Shown: positions 52,696 to 61,371, counted from the stretch's first letter. The stretch is DNA of 61,371 nt from Pseudomonadales bacterium (GCA_019090615.1 JAHRVQ010000052.1:97938-159308), one strand, 5' to 3'. Made by a program: numbers and translations. Notes: a model not told the origin generated them from the letters alone.

Positions 52696-54697
52696 AGGGT
52701 ATTCCTTCGGCGGAGGCGGTCGAATTAGCTCGAACCGTTGCTGGCGCCCTGCGCGTACGGTAGCGACGATCTAAAATAGTTATCAGGCCGCCCAGAGCAA
52801 TTAACATGCCTCCCCACCAGATCCAACGTACAAAAGGTTTATAATGGACTCTGACGGCCCAGTCTGAATCATTGATGGGTTCGCCAAGGGCCACATAAAG
52901 GTCTCTAAATAAACCAACGTCCATATCCGCTTCCGTCATCAAACTGCCGCCAGCGGAATAAAAACGCTTCTGCGGATATAAGCTGACGATATACTCACCC
53001 TCCAGGGTAATTTCAATCTCTGCCTCATCCGCTATATAATTAGGGCCCTGAACCTTGGCTATTTTATTCAGTTTAAAATCATATCCTGACAGGGTCACAA
53101 CATCACCGGGCCCCATCCTGACGTCTTTCTCCTCACTGAAGTAAACAGTGATCAACACGCCCAATAATGCAACCGCAATACCTGCATGGCCTAAAAGCAT
53201 ACCGAAATAGGACCAACCAGGACTGAATAAAGCGGCCAGCGTAAAACCTCTGCTGCGAGTGCTTTTATTGACCACTTTGTTTTTCCAGTCAAGTGCCAGG
53301 TTAATCAAAATCCATAGCGCAATGCTGGCTATCGCCGCAACAACAACATTGTATGCAGGCGCCAGGGCCAATATCAGACCATTGACGATCAATAGTGCAC
53401 TTAGCAGCGGCCAAACCTGTGCTAGCAATAATCTATCCAGCGAAGTTTTTTTCCAGCGCGACCGAGGACTTATGGCCATCGGAATAAATAGCAATAATAC
53501 AATAGGCACAAACACGGTATTAAAATAAGGCGGCCCCACTGAAATTTTGCCGCCACCGGTCATAGTTTCATATATCAACGGGTAAATGGTGCCTAACAAA
53601 ACAGCCATTGCTGCAACCGCCAGCAACAGATTGTTTACCAGCAACAGTGTTTCTCTTGAGGTTAAATCAAAACCTGCCTCGCTACGAATATTAGAGGCCT
53701 TAATCGCATACAGAATTAACGAACTACCAATCACCAGCACCAGAAATACCAGAATAAAAATACCCCGCTCAGGGTCCACCGCAAAAGCATGTACCGATGT
53801 TAATACACCAGAACGAACCAGGAACGCGCCCAGCAAACTAAAAGAAAACGCAAAAATAGCCAACAATACCGTCCAGCTTTTAAATACCCCCCGCTTTTCT
53901 GATCCAGCCAGAGAATGAATTAAAGCCGTGCCAACCAGCCAGGGCATAAAAGAGGCATTTTCTACCGCGTCCCAGAACCACCAGCCACCCCAGCCCAACT
54001 CGTAATACGCCCACCAGCTACCCAACGTAATACCTATGGTTAAACATGCCCAGGCAGCATTGGTCCAGGGTCGCGACCACCTGGCCCAGGCGCTATCGAG
54101 ACGCCCGCTGCTGAGGGTTGCAATAGCAAACGCAAAAGGTACCGCAAAACCCACATAACCCATGTATAACATGGGTGGATGAACGATAAGGCCAAAATCC
54201 TGCAGCAAGGGGTTCAGGTCTGAACCCTCCTTAGGAAAAACCGGCAGGGAGCGATCAAAAGGGTTCGATGTCAACAACAGGAACAGTAAAAAACCAATAC
54301 TTAAGGCCCCCATTACTGATAATACTCTGGCCCTCATATCCACAGTAAGACCGCCACTGAACAGACTTACAGCCAGAGTCCAACCCGCCATAATCAATAT
54401 CCAGAGTAAAAAGGACCCCTCGTGGGCACCCCAAACCGCGGAAATTTTATATTGTATCGGTAACGCAGTATTCGAATTTCGGGCCACATAAGCCACCGAG
54501 AAGTCGTCCGCTAAAAATGCATTGGTCAGGCAGGCGAAACTTAATAATACAAAAACGAATAAGCCCATCGACAACGAATGACTTAAACGCATCCAGATCA
54601 CGCGGGAGTGATATACGCCAAGCGCAGGTATAACGGTCAGGCAGATCGCCAAACCCAACGCCAGGATCAGGCTGAAATGACCCAGCTCAGCAATCAT
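52682..54697 (-). CDS. ccmF: Haem lyase subunit CcmF
   Basis: A 671-residue polytopic membrane protein (about 14-15 segments) with the haem-handling WWD motif GWGGWWFWDAVENASFMPWL. It contains GSHEGS-type VWGAHEGSFLLW and the conserved histidines of the haem-binding regions (IVHPPMLYMGYV). It is the core of the cytochrome c haem ligase with CcmH/I. Its start overlaps the ccmE stop by 4 bp (54694-54697). Confidence 0.96.
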   Translation of the reverse strand: MIAELGHFSLILALGLAICLTVIPALGVYHSRVIWMRLSHSLSMGLFVFVLLSFACLTNAFLADDFSVAYVARNSNTALPIQYKISAVWGAHEGSFLLWILIMAGWTLAVSLFSGGLTVDMRARVLSVMGALSIGFLLFLLLTSNPFDRSLPVFPKEGSDLNPLLQDFGLIVHPPMLYMGYVGFAVPFAFAIATLSSGRLDSAWARWSRPWTNAAWACLTIGITLGSWWAYYELGWGGWWFWDAVENASFMPWLVGTALIHSLAGSEKRGVFKSWTVLLAIFAFSFSLLGAFLVRSGVLTSVHAFAVDPERGIFILVFLVLVIGSSLILYAIKASNIRSEAGFDLTSRETLLLVNNLLLAVAAMAVLLGTIYPLIYETMTGGGKISVGPPYFNTVFVPIVLLLFIPMAISPRSRWKKTSLDRLLLAQVWPLLSALLIVNGLILALAPAYNVVVAAIASIALWILINLALDWKNKVVNKSTRSRGFTLAALFSPGWSYFGMLLGHAGIAVALLGVLITVYFSEEKDVRMGPGDVVTLSGYDFKLNKIAKVQGPNYIADEAEIEITLEGEYIVSLYPQKRFYSAGGSLMTEADMDVGLFRDLYVALGEPINDSDWAVRVHYKPFVRWIWWGGMLIALGGLITILDRRYRTRRAPATVRANSTASAEGIPYGQG

Positions 54698-55176
54698 AAG
54701 GTACTATCCTGGTTGTCTGCGTGGGCAGTAACAGCATTTTTTTCCAGGACTCCCAGCACTTCTGGAGGCATGTAATTTTCATCATGTTTAGCCAGCACTT
54801 CTTCTGCTAAAAACATGCCCGTTGCATCGAGACGCCCTTTTGCGATCACACCCTGACCTTCTCTAAACAAATCAGGTAAAACACCTTCGTATTGAATTGT
54901 GAAAGTTGAGCCATTTAGATCTGATACTTTAAAATGGACTTTAAGATCCGTGGTTGAGCGCTCAATACTCCCGTTACTGACCATGCCACCGGCTCGAATA
55001 AGTTGCCCGACAGGGGCTTCACCAGAGACAATTTGGTCCGGCGCATAGAACAAATTAATATTCTCGTTAAGTGCATTTAGCGCCAGAGTCACTGCTGAAC
55101 CGACTCCCAAAACGATAAATACCAGAGCAAACAGTCGATTCCTGCGCTGGGTTTTCATCTTACCGAACTTCATCAC
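54694..55176 (-). CDS. ccmE: Cytochrome c-type haem chaperone CcmE
   Basis: A 160-residue protein with one N-terminal anchor (LFALVFIVLGVGSAVTLAL) and an OB-fold domain (GGMVSNGSIERS, FTIQYEGVLPDLFREGQGVIA). The covalent haem-binding histidine is in LAKHDENYMPPEV. It carries haem from CcmABCD to CcmF. An 89-bp gap with a three-copy 13-bp repeat separates it from ccmD. Confidence 0.96.
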   Translation of the reverse strand: MMKFGKMKTQRRNRLFALVFIVLGVGSAVTLALNALNENINLFYAPDQIVSGEAPVGQLIRAGGMVSNGSIERSTTDLKVHFKVSDLNGSTFTIQYEGVLPDLFREGQGVIAKGRLDATGMFLAEEVLAKHDENYMPPEVLGVLEKNAVTAHADNQDSTL

Positions 55177-55221
55177 TGATCCCCTGGCTCATAATTGTCA
55201 ACCCTATTTGTCATCTGTGAC

Positions 55222-55260
55222 AGTTAACCTGAAAAGTTAACCTGAAAAGTTAACCTGAAT
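55222..55260. repeat. 13-bp tandem repeat between ccmD and ccmE
   Basis: AGTTAACCTGAAA occurs three times in succession (one base changed in the last copy) in the ccmD-ccmE gap. Confidence 0.94.
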
Positions 55261-55265
55261 AATTA

Positions 55266-55475
55266 CTATTTTTGTTGGCCCGATTCAGCCTCAGCCTGGG
55301 CTCGCTTAAGTTCCCGAATTCGCAACTTTTGCGCCTGAGCGATTAATTGTCGTTCGCCAAGCAGCGGGACCATCAGGTTAATAACCAAAACTGCCAGGCC
55401 AATGGCATAGACACTCCAGACATAATAACCATGCCCGCCCATCGCCATAAAATCTGCCAGAGAATCAAATTGCAT
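55266..55475 (-). CDS. ccmD: Haem exporter protein CcmD
   Basis: A 69-residue single-span membrane protein starting [20 protein letters not shown], the standard CcmD N-terminus. The membrane segment is [19 protein letters not shown], followed by a basic cytoplasmic tail. It promotes release of holo-CcmE from CcmABC. An in-frame ATG at 55493 (MPQGHS) would give six more residues; I prefer 55475. It overlaps the ccmC end by 11 bp. Confidence 0.93.
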   Translation of the reverse strand: MQFDSLADFMAMGGHGYYVWSVYAIGLAVLVINLMVPLLGERQLIAQAQKLRIRELKRAQAEAESGQQK

Positions 55476-56217
55476 GCTGTGTCCTTGCGGCATACCAACG
55501 CCTAACCCAATCGGTTCTATGTTCTCGGCGCAAGATTTCCAGCCGCATTCGCATTATCCAGATCAAAAAGAAAAACACATAAAACCCCAGTACCATCACC
55601 AGCAAGGGTTGATACATTTCGGCTGGCATTGCTGGTTTTTCCGTTAGACTAAAAGACGCTGGTTGATGTAGCGTATTCCACCAATCGACAGAAAATTTGA
55701 TAATAGGCAAATTAACCAACCCGACCACCGCCAATATTGAAGTAGCTCTGCCTGCTGTTGCCTGGTTTTCCATGGCCGACCGTAACGCCATAACCCCTAC
55801 AAATAAAAACAATAAAACCAACGTCGAAGTAAGTCTTGCATCCCAAACCCACCAGGTACCCCACATCGGCTTGCCCCATATTGAACCCGTTATCAAGGCC
55901 AGAAAAGTAATCGATGCACCAATGGGAGCGGCGCATTGTAAAGCGACATCTGCTAATTTGATTTTCCATACAAGAAAAACAACGCCAGCTGATGCCATCA
56001 TCAAGTAACTTGATTGCGCCAGGATCGAAGCTGGCACATGAATGTACATGATCCTGAAAGCCTGCCCTTGCTGATAATCCTGGGGCGCAAATACTAGCCC
56101 CCAAACCATCCCTGTGACCAGCAATAATATTGTCAGAACCCCTAACAAAGGTAGCCATAGCCCCGTCATTTCGAAAAAAGACTTAGGCGCACCCAGCTTA
56201 TGAAACCACTTCCACAC
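55465..56217 (-). CDS. ccmC: Haem exporter protein CcmC
   Basis: A six-TM haem-handling protein of 250 residues from GTG at 56217 ([17 protein letters not shown]), matching family length and N-terminus. An in-frame start at 56412 would add 65 residues unlike CcmC. The WWD haem motif is [15 protein letters not shown] and haem-ligand histidines are in IMYIHVPAS and NTLHQPAS. It loads haem on CcmE. It is now the first gene of the distal ccm segment, because the opposite-strand glycosyltransferase separates it from ccmB, so it must have its own promoter upstream of 56217. Confidence 0.94.
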   Translation of the reverse strand: MWKWFHKLGAPKSFFEMTGLWLPLLGVLTILLLVTGMVWGLVFAPQDYQQGQAFRIMYIHVPASILAQSSYLMMASAGVVFLVWKIKLADVALQCAAPIGASITFLALITGSIWGKPMWGTWWVWDARLTSTLVLLFLFVGVMALRSAMENQATAGRATSILAVVGLVNLPIIKFSVDWWNTLHQPASFSLTEKPAMPAEMYQPLLVMVLGFYVFFFLIWIMRMRLEILRREHRTDWVRRWYAARTQHAI

Positions 56218-56429
56218 AGCGTTAAATTTTCCTGAAAAAACAATGCAGCAGAGTTTAGCAGAATACGGGGCAGGGTTAACAATATAACCATTAATGAACA
56301 GTGAAAAATAACCACGAAAAATTCGCTGCCCTCTAACCCCCACCGAACAGGCCAGCCTGGCTATCAATCCCTTGTAGAAGTTCACGCCAATACCATCAAT
56401 ACTTATTAGCAAGATTTCTTAGCAAGATT

Positions 56430-58109
56430 TTGCTACTGTGCCGTGCCTTCAATCACTTTGAGCTATCGTTGCCTGCTTTTTTCCGTAAACATCCACAGTG
56501 GCTCTGTTTTATTCTGCTTTTAATCATCGGCAGACTGGTCCTGTCCTACTTTCTACCGCTGATGGACTCATCAGAGTCGCGCTACGCAGAAATTGCCCGA
56601 AAAATGCTGGATTACAACGACTGGACCACACCCTGGTTTAAGCCAGAACAAGCTTTTTGGGGTAAACCACCCTTCACATTCTGGTCAATTGCGGCATCTT
56701 TCGGCTTATTCGGAATCAACGAACTAGCCGCACGACTGCCCAGCCTGCTATTTACCCTGCTCACTGGCTGGATACTATTTGACTGGGTAAAACGTCATTG
56801 GGATCAACATACTGCACTTTTAGCCGTTACCATATACCTCAGCACCTGGGTGGTTCTCTATATAGCCGGCACGGCGATAACAGACCCTTTCCTGACCTTC
56901 GCCACTACCCTGGTCATGGTCAGTTTTTGGGATGCATTACATTTAGCTGAGCCGTCAAAAGGGCTTTTGATAAAACAGCACCGAGACAAAGACTACCCTG
57001 TCAAAACACAAGGTTTCAACCCACTCAAAACACAAGGTTTCAACCCACTCAAAACACAAGGTTCCAACGTTATGGCTGGCATGGCCTATACATCGAGCCA
57101 AACTATTATCAAACCGGCCTACCTTACCTGGATCGCATTGGCATTGGGTTTACTCGCTAAAGGACCCGTGGCACTGGTTCTTTGTGGCATGGCCTGCGGC
57201 AGCTGGGTATTGATCTACCAACAATGGCAAAACTGGTTTATATCGATACGTCTTTTCACTGGCCTCGCCCTGATGAGTTTTATCGCATTCCCCTGGTACT
57301 TCATGGCAGAACAGGCCACCCCAGGATTTATCGACTATTTTATCGTCGGAGAGCATTTCGCAAGGTTTACCCAACCTGCCTGGAATGGCGATTTATACGG
57401 CCCAGTTAAGGACCAGCCCCTGGGCCTGATCTGGATATACTTTATTGTCGCTTTAATGCCCTGGAGCCTGTTTCTACTGCCAAAGCTTTTGAGTCGCCAC
57501 ACTTTTACCAACTGCAGGCAAATTTATCAGGCTGCACCAAAGAAAATCGGCTACCTGGCGTTATGGATAATAATGCCCCTGATTTTTTTTAGTCTGGCAA
57601 AAAACATCCTGCTTACCTACGTGTTACCAACAGTGCCAGCCTGTGCAGTCTTAATGGCACTACTGTTCAAAATCGACCGTACACAAGCAGGCAAAACGCA
57701 GCAAAAGAAATTATTAAACCTAACCGTCGTGCAACTGGCCTTGTTAGCAACCACTGCTTTTTTTATCCTTGTCTGGGGCACCTATTATTTATTTGAACGA
57801 CATGATCACCGCAACCAGAAACCATTAATTGAACACTACCAGGCGCTCGCCGCAAAAGACCCAGGGCCACTGGTTTATACCGGTTCATATCGGTTCTCAG
57901 CAGTCTTTTATAGCCGTGATCAGGTGCGGTTTGGACGTCATACCTTCAGGGATTATGACCACCATACAGCTTATTTTGCAGTCCGAGACCTATGGCGTCA
58001 CAGTATGGTTCACATTGCCGGAGACCGCTGTCACGAGACCTTTGTCCATGACGATTTCTCTCTATGGTACTGCCCCGCAATCACGCCAGATCAACAAACC
58101 ATTCAATGA
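56430..58109 (+). CDS. ArnT-like family-39 glycosyltransferase
   Basis: A 559-residue polytopic membrane protein of the PMT/ArnT superfamily, which moves a sugar from a polyprenyl-phosphate carrier to lipid A or other acceptors in the periplasm. The first periplasmic loop has MDSSESRYAEIARKML and FWGKPPFTFW, the family's catalytic and binding region, then about ten membrane segments. The start is TTG at 56430 with a weak ribosome-binding site. Around residues 192-213 a 24-bp tandem array inserts a KTQGFNPL repeat. It lies on the plus strand between the minus-strand ccmB and ccmC and overlaps the ccmB end by 7 bp. Confidence 0.88.
   Translation: MLLCRAFNHFELSLPAFFRKHPQWLCFILLLIIGRLVLSYFLPLMDSSESRYAEIARKMLDYNDWTTPWFKPEQAFWGKPPFTFWSIAASFGLFGINELAARLPSLLFTLLTGWILFDWVKRHWDQHTALLAVTIYLSTWVVLYIAGTAITDPFLTFATTLVMVSFWDALHLAEPSKGLLIKQHRDKDYPVKTQGFNPLKTQGFNPLKTQGSNVMAGMAYTSSQTIIKPAYLTWIALALGLLAKGPVALVLCGMACGSWVLIYQQWQNWFISIRLFTGLALMSFIAFPWYFMAEQATPGFIDYFIVGEHFARFTQPAWNGDLYGPVKDQPLGLIWIYFIVALMPWSLFLLPKLLSRHTFTNCRQIYQAAPKKIGYLALWIIMPLIFFSLAKNILLTYVLPTVPACAVLMALLFKIDRTQAGKTQQKKLLNLTVVQLALLATTAFFILVWGTYYLFERHDHRNQKPLIEHYQALAAKDPGPLVYTGSYRFSAVFYSRDQVRFGRHTFRDYDHHTAYFAVRDLWRHSMVHIAGDRCHETFVHDDFSLWYCPAITPDQQTIQ
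57003..57068. repeat. 24-bp tandem repeat inside the glycosyltransferase gene
   Basis: Two perfect 24-bp units starting AAAACACAAGGTTTCAACCC, plus a partial third, encode KTQGFNPL repeats in a hydrophilic loop. Confidence 0.94.
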
Positions 58110-58765
58110 CTTAAAGAAATACGAATGCTTGCCGTTGTTGCAATGGGCGCAAGGCCAGCGCTTAACGCCAGTAGCGCTGCCAACCATAATATATGTGCAT
58201 TATAATCACCCCCGGCAGCCGCAGTTTGTATTAGTGAGGTACCTAATAACAAAACCGGAATATATAAGGGCAGTATCAAAATTGGAATTAGCATACCAGC
58301 CTTCTTCAGGCCAACGGTTAACCCCGCCCCAATTGAACCTAATAAACTTAAAGTTGGGGTACCAAGGGCAAGCGAAATCAACATACCCTGAATACCCTCT
58401 ACACCTAACGCTAACATAATTGATAACACAGGACTGAGCATGACCAGCGGCAAACCGCTGACTAACCAATGGCTGAAAATTTTCCCCGTAACCAATAACA
58501 ACAATGGCTGTGGCGAGATCGCCATTTGTTCTAGTGATCCGTCATCAAAGTCCGACCGAAACAGTAGCTCCATGGAGAGCAACGTTGACAATAACGCCGC
58601 CACCCAGATAACACCTGGCGCGATAGTTTGCAGCACCGTCTCAGACGGGCTGATTCCCAGAGGAAATAGACTGACCACCAGGACAAAAAAAACCAGCGGA
58701 TTAAAAACCTCCGCTGGATTTCGAAAAATGGCGAGTAGCTCACGCTTAACAACAGTAAAAATCAT
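58103..58765 (-). CDS. ccmB: Haem exporter protein CcmB
   Basis: A 220-residue six-TM ABC permease subunit with the conserved ELLAIFRNPAEVFNPLVFF start, FRSDFDDGSLEQM and LGTPTLSLLGSIGAGLTVGL. With CcmA it uses ATP to release haem-loaded CcmE. It lies 67 bp downstream of ccmA. Its stop overlaps the convergent glycosyltransferase gene by 7 bp. Confidence 0.95.
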   Translation of the reverse strand: MIFTVVKRELLAIFRNPAEVFNPLVFFVLVVSLFPLGISPSETVLQTIAPGVIWVAALLSTLLSMELLFRSDFDDGSLEQMAISPQPLLLLVTGKIFSHWLVSGLPLVMLSPVLSIMLALGVEGIQGMLISLALGTPTLSLLGSIGAGLTVGLKKAGMLIPILILPLYIPVLLLGTSLIQTAAAGGDYNAHILWLAALLALSAGLAPIATTASIRISLSH

Positions 58766-58832
58766 AAACCCATTTATCTACTAGTCCGCAATCGGCTAAA
58801 ATACCTAACGTTCGAAATCATAAAGCCCTGTA

Positions 58833-59435
58833 TCAACGCGCGTCATTAAGCGACCCTGTGAGGTTAAGACTATTTATCGATACATCGATACTGATGGTTT
58901 GATGGCTAGTATATAAAATAGCCCCACCGCTTTTAAGATGCTGCGCCATCAGCACCTCAAATTTTGCAACGCCATCAACATCAATAGAGTTAAACGGCTC
59001 ATCCAACAACCAAACAGCGTTTTTTAACAAATAAAACCTGGCTAGATTAACCCGTTTCCTCTGGCCCTCTGAAAGATGCCCACAAACTACATCTTCATAA
59101 CCGCCCAGACCAACCTCAGATAAGGCGTTAGATAATTGCCAGGGGCTAAAATGTTGCTGTTGTAAAGCACAGAGCCAGGCCAGATTTTCTGCAGCACTAA
59201 GCTGATCTTTAACCCCCGGCTTATGCCCCAGATAAAGCGGATGATGATCCACCTGCCAATCTATCGAACCTTCAAAGTCAGTATATAAACCGGTAAGAAT
59301 ACGCAACAGGGTAGTTTTACCCGCGCCATTTGGCCCCTTTATTTGCGTAATCTCACCCGCACCTAAACTGAAACACAAGGCATCAAACAATTGTCGGTTA
59401 TCCCGCTCACAATACAATTGACGGACATTTAGCAC
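58833..59435 (-). CDS. ccmA: Haem exporter ATP-binding protein CcmA
   Basis: A 200-residue ABC ATPase with Walker A GPNGAGKTTLLR, signature LSEGQRKRV, Walker B VWLLDEPFNSID and H-loop TSHQ. The length fits CcmA. It energises the CcmABCD complex. It is the first ccm gene on the minus strand, 75 bp downstream of the SDR stop, so it could be co-transcribed with that gene. Confidence 0.95.
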   Translation of the reverse strand: MLNVRQLYCERDNRQLFDALCFSLGAGEITQIKGPNGAGKTTLLRILTGLYTDFEGSIDWQVDHHPLYLGHKPGVKDQLSAAENLAWLCALQQQHFSPWQLSNALSEVGLGGYEDVVCGHLSEGQRKRVNLARFYLLKNAVWLLDEPFNSIDVDGVAKFEVLMAQHLKSGGAILYTSHQTISIDVSINSLNLTGSLNDAR

Positions 59436-59510
59436 CGACTTAGGCCCATCCGCTTAACCCATTCCATTTTACCTGACCCCTTTAGCCTTGCTCAATCTTG
59501 GTCAATCTTT

Positions 59511-60476
59511 TTAACCCAGAGTCCAGGAAGATTGACTGCGTAAGCGTTTAATAAAGGATTCTTCATAGGCTTCTTCCGGGCTCTCGCGTACCATTTTATC
59601 CAGTACTTCTGCATCCTCACCTAATAATATGCGCCAGCGTTCATCCTTAACGCCCTGCAACATCATATTGGCCGCCTCGGTTGCTGAGGTCGGCGCATTA
59701 TCGCGAAAGTTTTCTCCCTGCGCCTTAATCATGCCTCTGATTTGATCATCGGTTACGCCGGTTAAATCCTTGCCACTTTTTTCAATTCGACGTCGCATCG
59801 CAGCAACCTGCTCAGCGGGGGTATCCATGGGGTCTGGTTTGCCCATTACTTTGCCGGAATTGATCGCAATTGAAGTACCGATATAGCCTGGCATTACTAC
59901 CGAGACTTTGACATGCGGCGCGGTTCGCCTCAGATCAGTCACAAGTGCTTCGGTAAAACCCTTTACTGCAAACTTTGCCGAACTATAAGCGGTATGCAAA
60001 GAACCTGGGCCAATGGTTGCCCAGAAGCCATTAACACTACTGGTATTAATCAAATGCCCTTCATCACTGGCCACCAACAATGAAATAAAAGCCCGCGAAC
60101 AATAATAAACACCAAACCAACAAATATTGAAGGTCCGTTCCCATTCATCCCTCGGCCCATCAACAAAGCTTACACCCGAACCGATACCAGCATTATTGAA
60201 CAACAAATTAATATGATCCCGATTATGTTGGGCAACAACTTCATCTCGGAAGCGCAGTACATCTGCTTCATTGGATACATCACATTTATGCGCAGTAATA
60301 CGAACCCCTTGCGGCGCATCCGCCTGACAAAGCTTGATAGTCTCTGCCATATTTTCGTCTATTACGTCACAGATCGCCACGTCACAGCCTTCTGCCACCA
60401 GTTGCAGTGCCAGCGCTCGGCCCATACCAGTGCCACCTCCGGTAATCACTGCTAACTTTCCTGAAAAATCTTTCAT
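59511..60476 (-). CDS. Short-chain dehydrogenase/reductase
   Basis: A 321-residue classical-type SDR with the cofactor motif TGGGTGMGRALA, the NNAGIGSGVSF segment, catalytic Ser in INTSSVNGFW and YSSAK (Tyr, Lys). A C-terminal extension of about 60 residues (after GKVMGKPDPMDTP) is typical of long SDRs annotated in aromatic or lipid metabolism. The substrate is unknown. It is upstream of ccmA on the same strand. Confidence 0.9.
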   Translation of the reverse strand: MKDFSGKLAVITGGGTGMGRALALQLVAEGCDVAICDVIDENMAETIKLCQADAPQGVRITAHKCDVSNEADVLRFRDEVVAQHNRDHINLLFNNAGIGSGVSFVDGPRDEWERTFNICWFGVYYCSRAFISLLVASDEGHLINTSSVNGFWATIGPGSLHTAYSSAKFAVKGFTEALVTDLRRTAPHVKVSVVMPGYIGTSIAINSGKVMGKPDPMDTPAEQVAAMRRRIEKSGKDLTGVTDDQIRGMIKAQGENFRDNAPTSATEAANMMLQGVKDERWRILLGEDAEVLDKMVRESPEEAYEESFIKRLRSQSSWTLG

Positions 60477-60844
60477 ACATTCACCTTGCTTCTTACTTGA
60501 GTAAAGAGTTTTTTGCTGAGATAAAAATAGCTATGGCGTCATTAGCTTTTGCATCTATGTACCTAAAAGAACAATGTCAAAGCCAAGCCAAAGAAAGGCC
60601 GAAGAAAGGCCAAAAGAGAAATTAAACCCCATACAGCGAATAAAAACCAATGATTATCCTACAAGCATTAATTGAGCGCTAAAAAGAGTCGCGAGATACT
60701 GGCGAGCCTGGGTAGCCCAGCGAGCGGCAAAACGGGATATCCGAATAATCAAATTATCCACAGGTCTTGGACAGCAACAAAAAGCAGGGCTAAACTTAAT
60801 TGAGCAACGGCCGATAATACTCATAGACGTAGTTAAGGTCGGCG
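60477..60844. other. Divergent region between SDR and fliK
   Basis: About 370 bp with no gene. It contains an 11-bp near-duplication (GAAGAAAGGCC type) around 60589-60612 and a single perfect DnaA-box sequence TTATCCACA at 60752-60760. No promoter could be fixed with confidence. Confidence 0.4.
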
Positions 60845-61327
60845 ATGCAAATCTCCCCAACAACAGTTTCAATACAACCGGTAGCTGCCAGCAGTACAGC
60901 GCTCAACCTACCCCCCGAATCAAGCCCAGCAAAAACTGAGGCCCAACAGACATTATTGGCCCAGGTGATCAAAATAATGGCGAAAACTGGCATGGTTGAC
61001 GTCAAAGTTTTGAATACTCAGGCTGTTATACAGGTACAAAGCTCAATTCCGCTTCGCCCTGGCCAGCTCATTCTTGTGAACCTTTCGAGCGAGGGTATTG
61101 GGCTTCAGGCAAACGCTAAACAGGCCGCCGAGCATTTATTTCAGAAGTTACTGCCCCTGCAGGGTTCCGTAAAAGATGCGCTGGCGTCACTTTTATCATC
61201 TCGACGCATTTTATCTCAGGCCGCGGGCGACAAAATATCAACCTCCGCAGCACTATCAACAGCAACCAATGCCCAGGCGCAGGCTGGAAAAGCAGAAACA
61301 GCGATGAACCAGCGCCCAGCCCCTAAT
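60845..61327 (+). CDS. fliK: Flagellar hook-length control protein FliK-like, N-terminal part
   Basis: The visible 161 residues begin MQISPTTVSIQPVAASSTAL and include a central VDVKVLNTQAVIQVQSSIPLRPGQLILVNL segment. Low-complexity Ala/Ser/Gln-rich sequence follows, as in FliK-like proteins encoded beside ccm genes in pseudomonad-related bacteria. The gene is cut by the contig end: genomic sequence stops at about 61327 and the apparent C-terminus LSLIHI is translated adapter. An AAGG element precedes the ATG. Confidence 0.65.
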
Positions 61328-61371
61328 CTGTCTCTTATACACATCTGACGCTGCCGACGAAGCTAGAAGTG
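61328..61371. other. Nextera adapter and index sequence (artefact)
   Basis: From 61328 the sequence reads CTGTCTCTTATACACATCT (Tn5 mosaic end, 19 bases), then GACGCTGCCGACGA, together the reverse complement of the Nextera read-1 transposase adapter. Eight index-like bases AGCTAGAA and GTG, the start of the P5 arm, follow. This is library-construction sequence, not genome. Confidence 0.98.

Noticed and set aside
56218-56412. CcmC N-terminal extension from 56412
   Set aside because: The extra 65 residues do not resemble CcmC and would reach almost to the divergent gene; GTG at 56217 gives the usual protein.
60752-60760. Perfect DnaA box TTATCCACA
   Set aside because: A single 9-mer is expected by chance about once in this length, and there is no cluster, AT-rich unwinding region or dnaA/gidA context. 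It is not evidence for an origin.
61328-61348. C-terminus LSLIHI of the final reading frame
   Set aside because: These residues are translated from the Nextera mosaic end.

Overview
The window looks like chromosomal DNA of a marine-type gammaproteobacterium, perhaps in or near Cellvibrionales/Spongiibacteraceae. That placement is an inference from gene content: csrA-lysC-alaS-recX-recA order, a TonB receptor beside a Baeyer-Villiger monooxygenase, a lipid-type beta-oxidation cluster, and ccm genes next to a flagellar fliK. The last 44 bases are not genomic: they are Nextera adapter plus index sequence, so the real sequence ends near 61327 inside fliK. No rRNA, tRNA, CRISPR array, insertion sequence or prophage was seen.

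Layout. 1-6.9 kb (minus strand): csrA, lysC, alaS, recX and recA; recA has a complete promoter with a LexA operator in its spacer. 7-11.4 kb (minus): a membrane histidine kinase, an alpha/beta hydrolase and a membrane protein with C-terminal ankyrin repeats. 11.7-18.7 kb (plus): a REC-PAS-GGDEF-EAL cyclic-di-GMP protein, a TonB-dependent receptor with a 33-bp palindrome over its likely promoter, and a flavin monooxygenase of Baeyer-Villiger type. 18.9-24.6 kb (plus): hrpB and a translationally coupled tldD/tldE pair. 24.6-33.7 kb: a solute-binding protein, a crotonase, an Ldh-type dehydrogenase, the ydbH-ynbE-ydbL intermembrane-bridge trio, a methyltransferase, an MFS exporter and a small membrane protein. 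33.7-39 kb (minus): an RND pump, its adaptor and a TetR regulator whose frame has no ordinary start codon. 39.2-44.6 kb (plus): an acyl-CoA beta-oxidation cluster (acyl-CoA dehydrogenase, SCP-x-type thiolase, two MaoC-type hydratase subunits, HSD17B4-type dehydrogenase). 44.8-47.8 kb: a hybrid sensor kinase and a carboxymuconolactone decarboxylase-family protein. 48-49 kb: a compact cassette with a double-glycine leader peptide followed by two paralogous small membrane proteins. 49-59.4 kb: an old-yellow-enzyme relative, then cytochrome c maturation genes, with ccmAB separated from ccmCDEFGHI by a glycosyltransferase on the opposite strand. 59.5-61.3 kb: an SDR and truncated fliK.

The best candidate for an undescribed system is the 47972-49021 cassette: a bacteriocin-like precursor (leader ending in GG, glycine-rich core, arginine-rich tail) with tandem candidate immunity proteins and no exporter in the window.

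A second window-wide signal is short tandem duplication (units of about 9-25 bp, 2-5 near-identical copies) at about twenty sites. In genes the unit is always a multiple of three, giving peptide repeats in RecX, HrpB, the RND pump, the acyl-CoA dehydrogenase, CcmG and the glycosyltransferase. Between genes units of 11, 13, 16, 19, 23 and 25 bp also occur. This looks like slippage or tandem duplication filtered by selection on reading frame.
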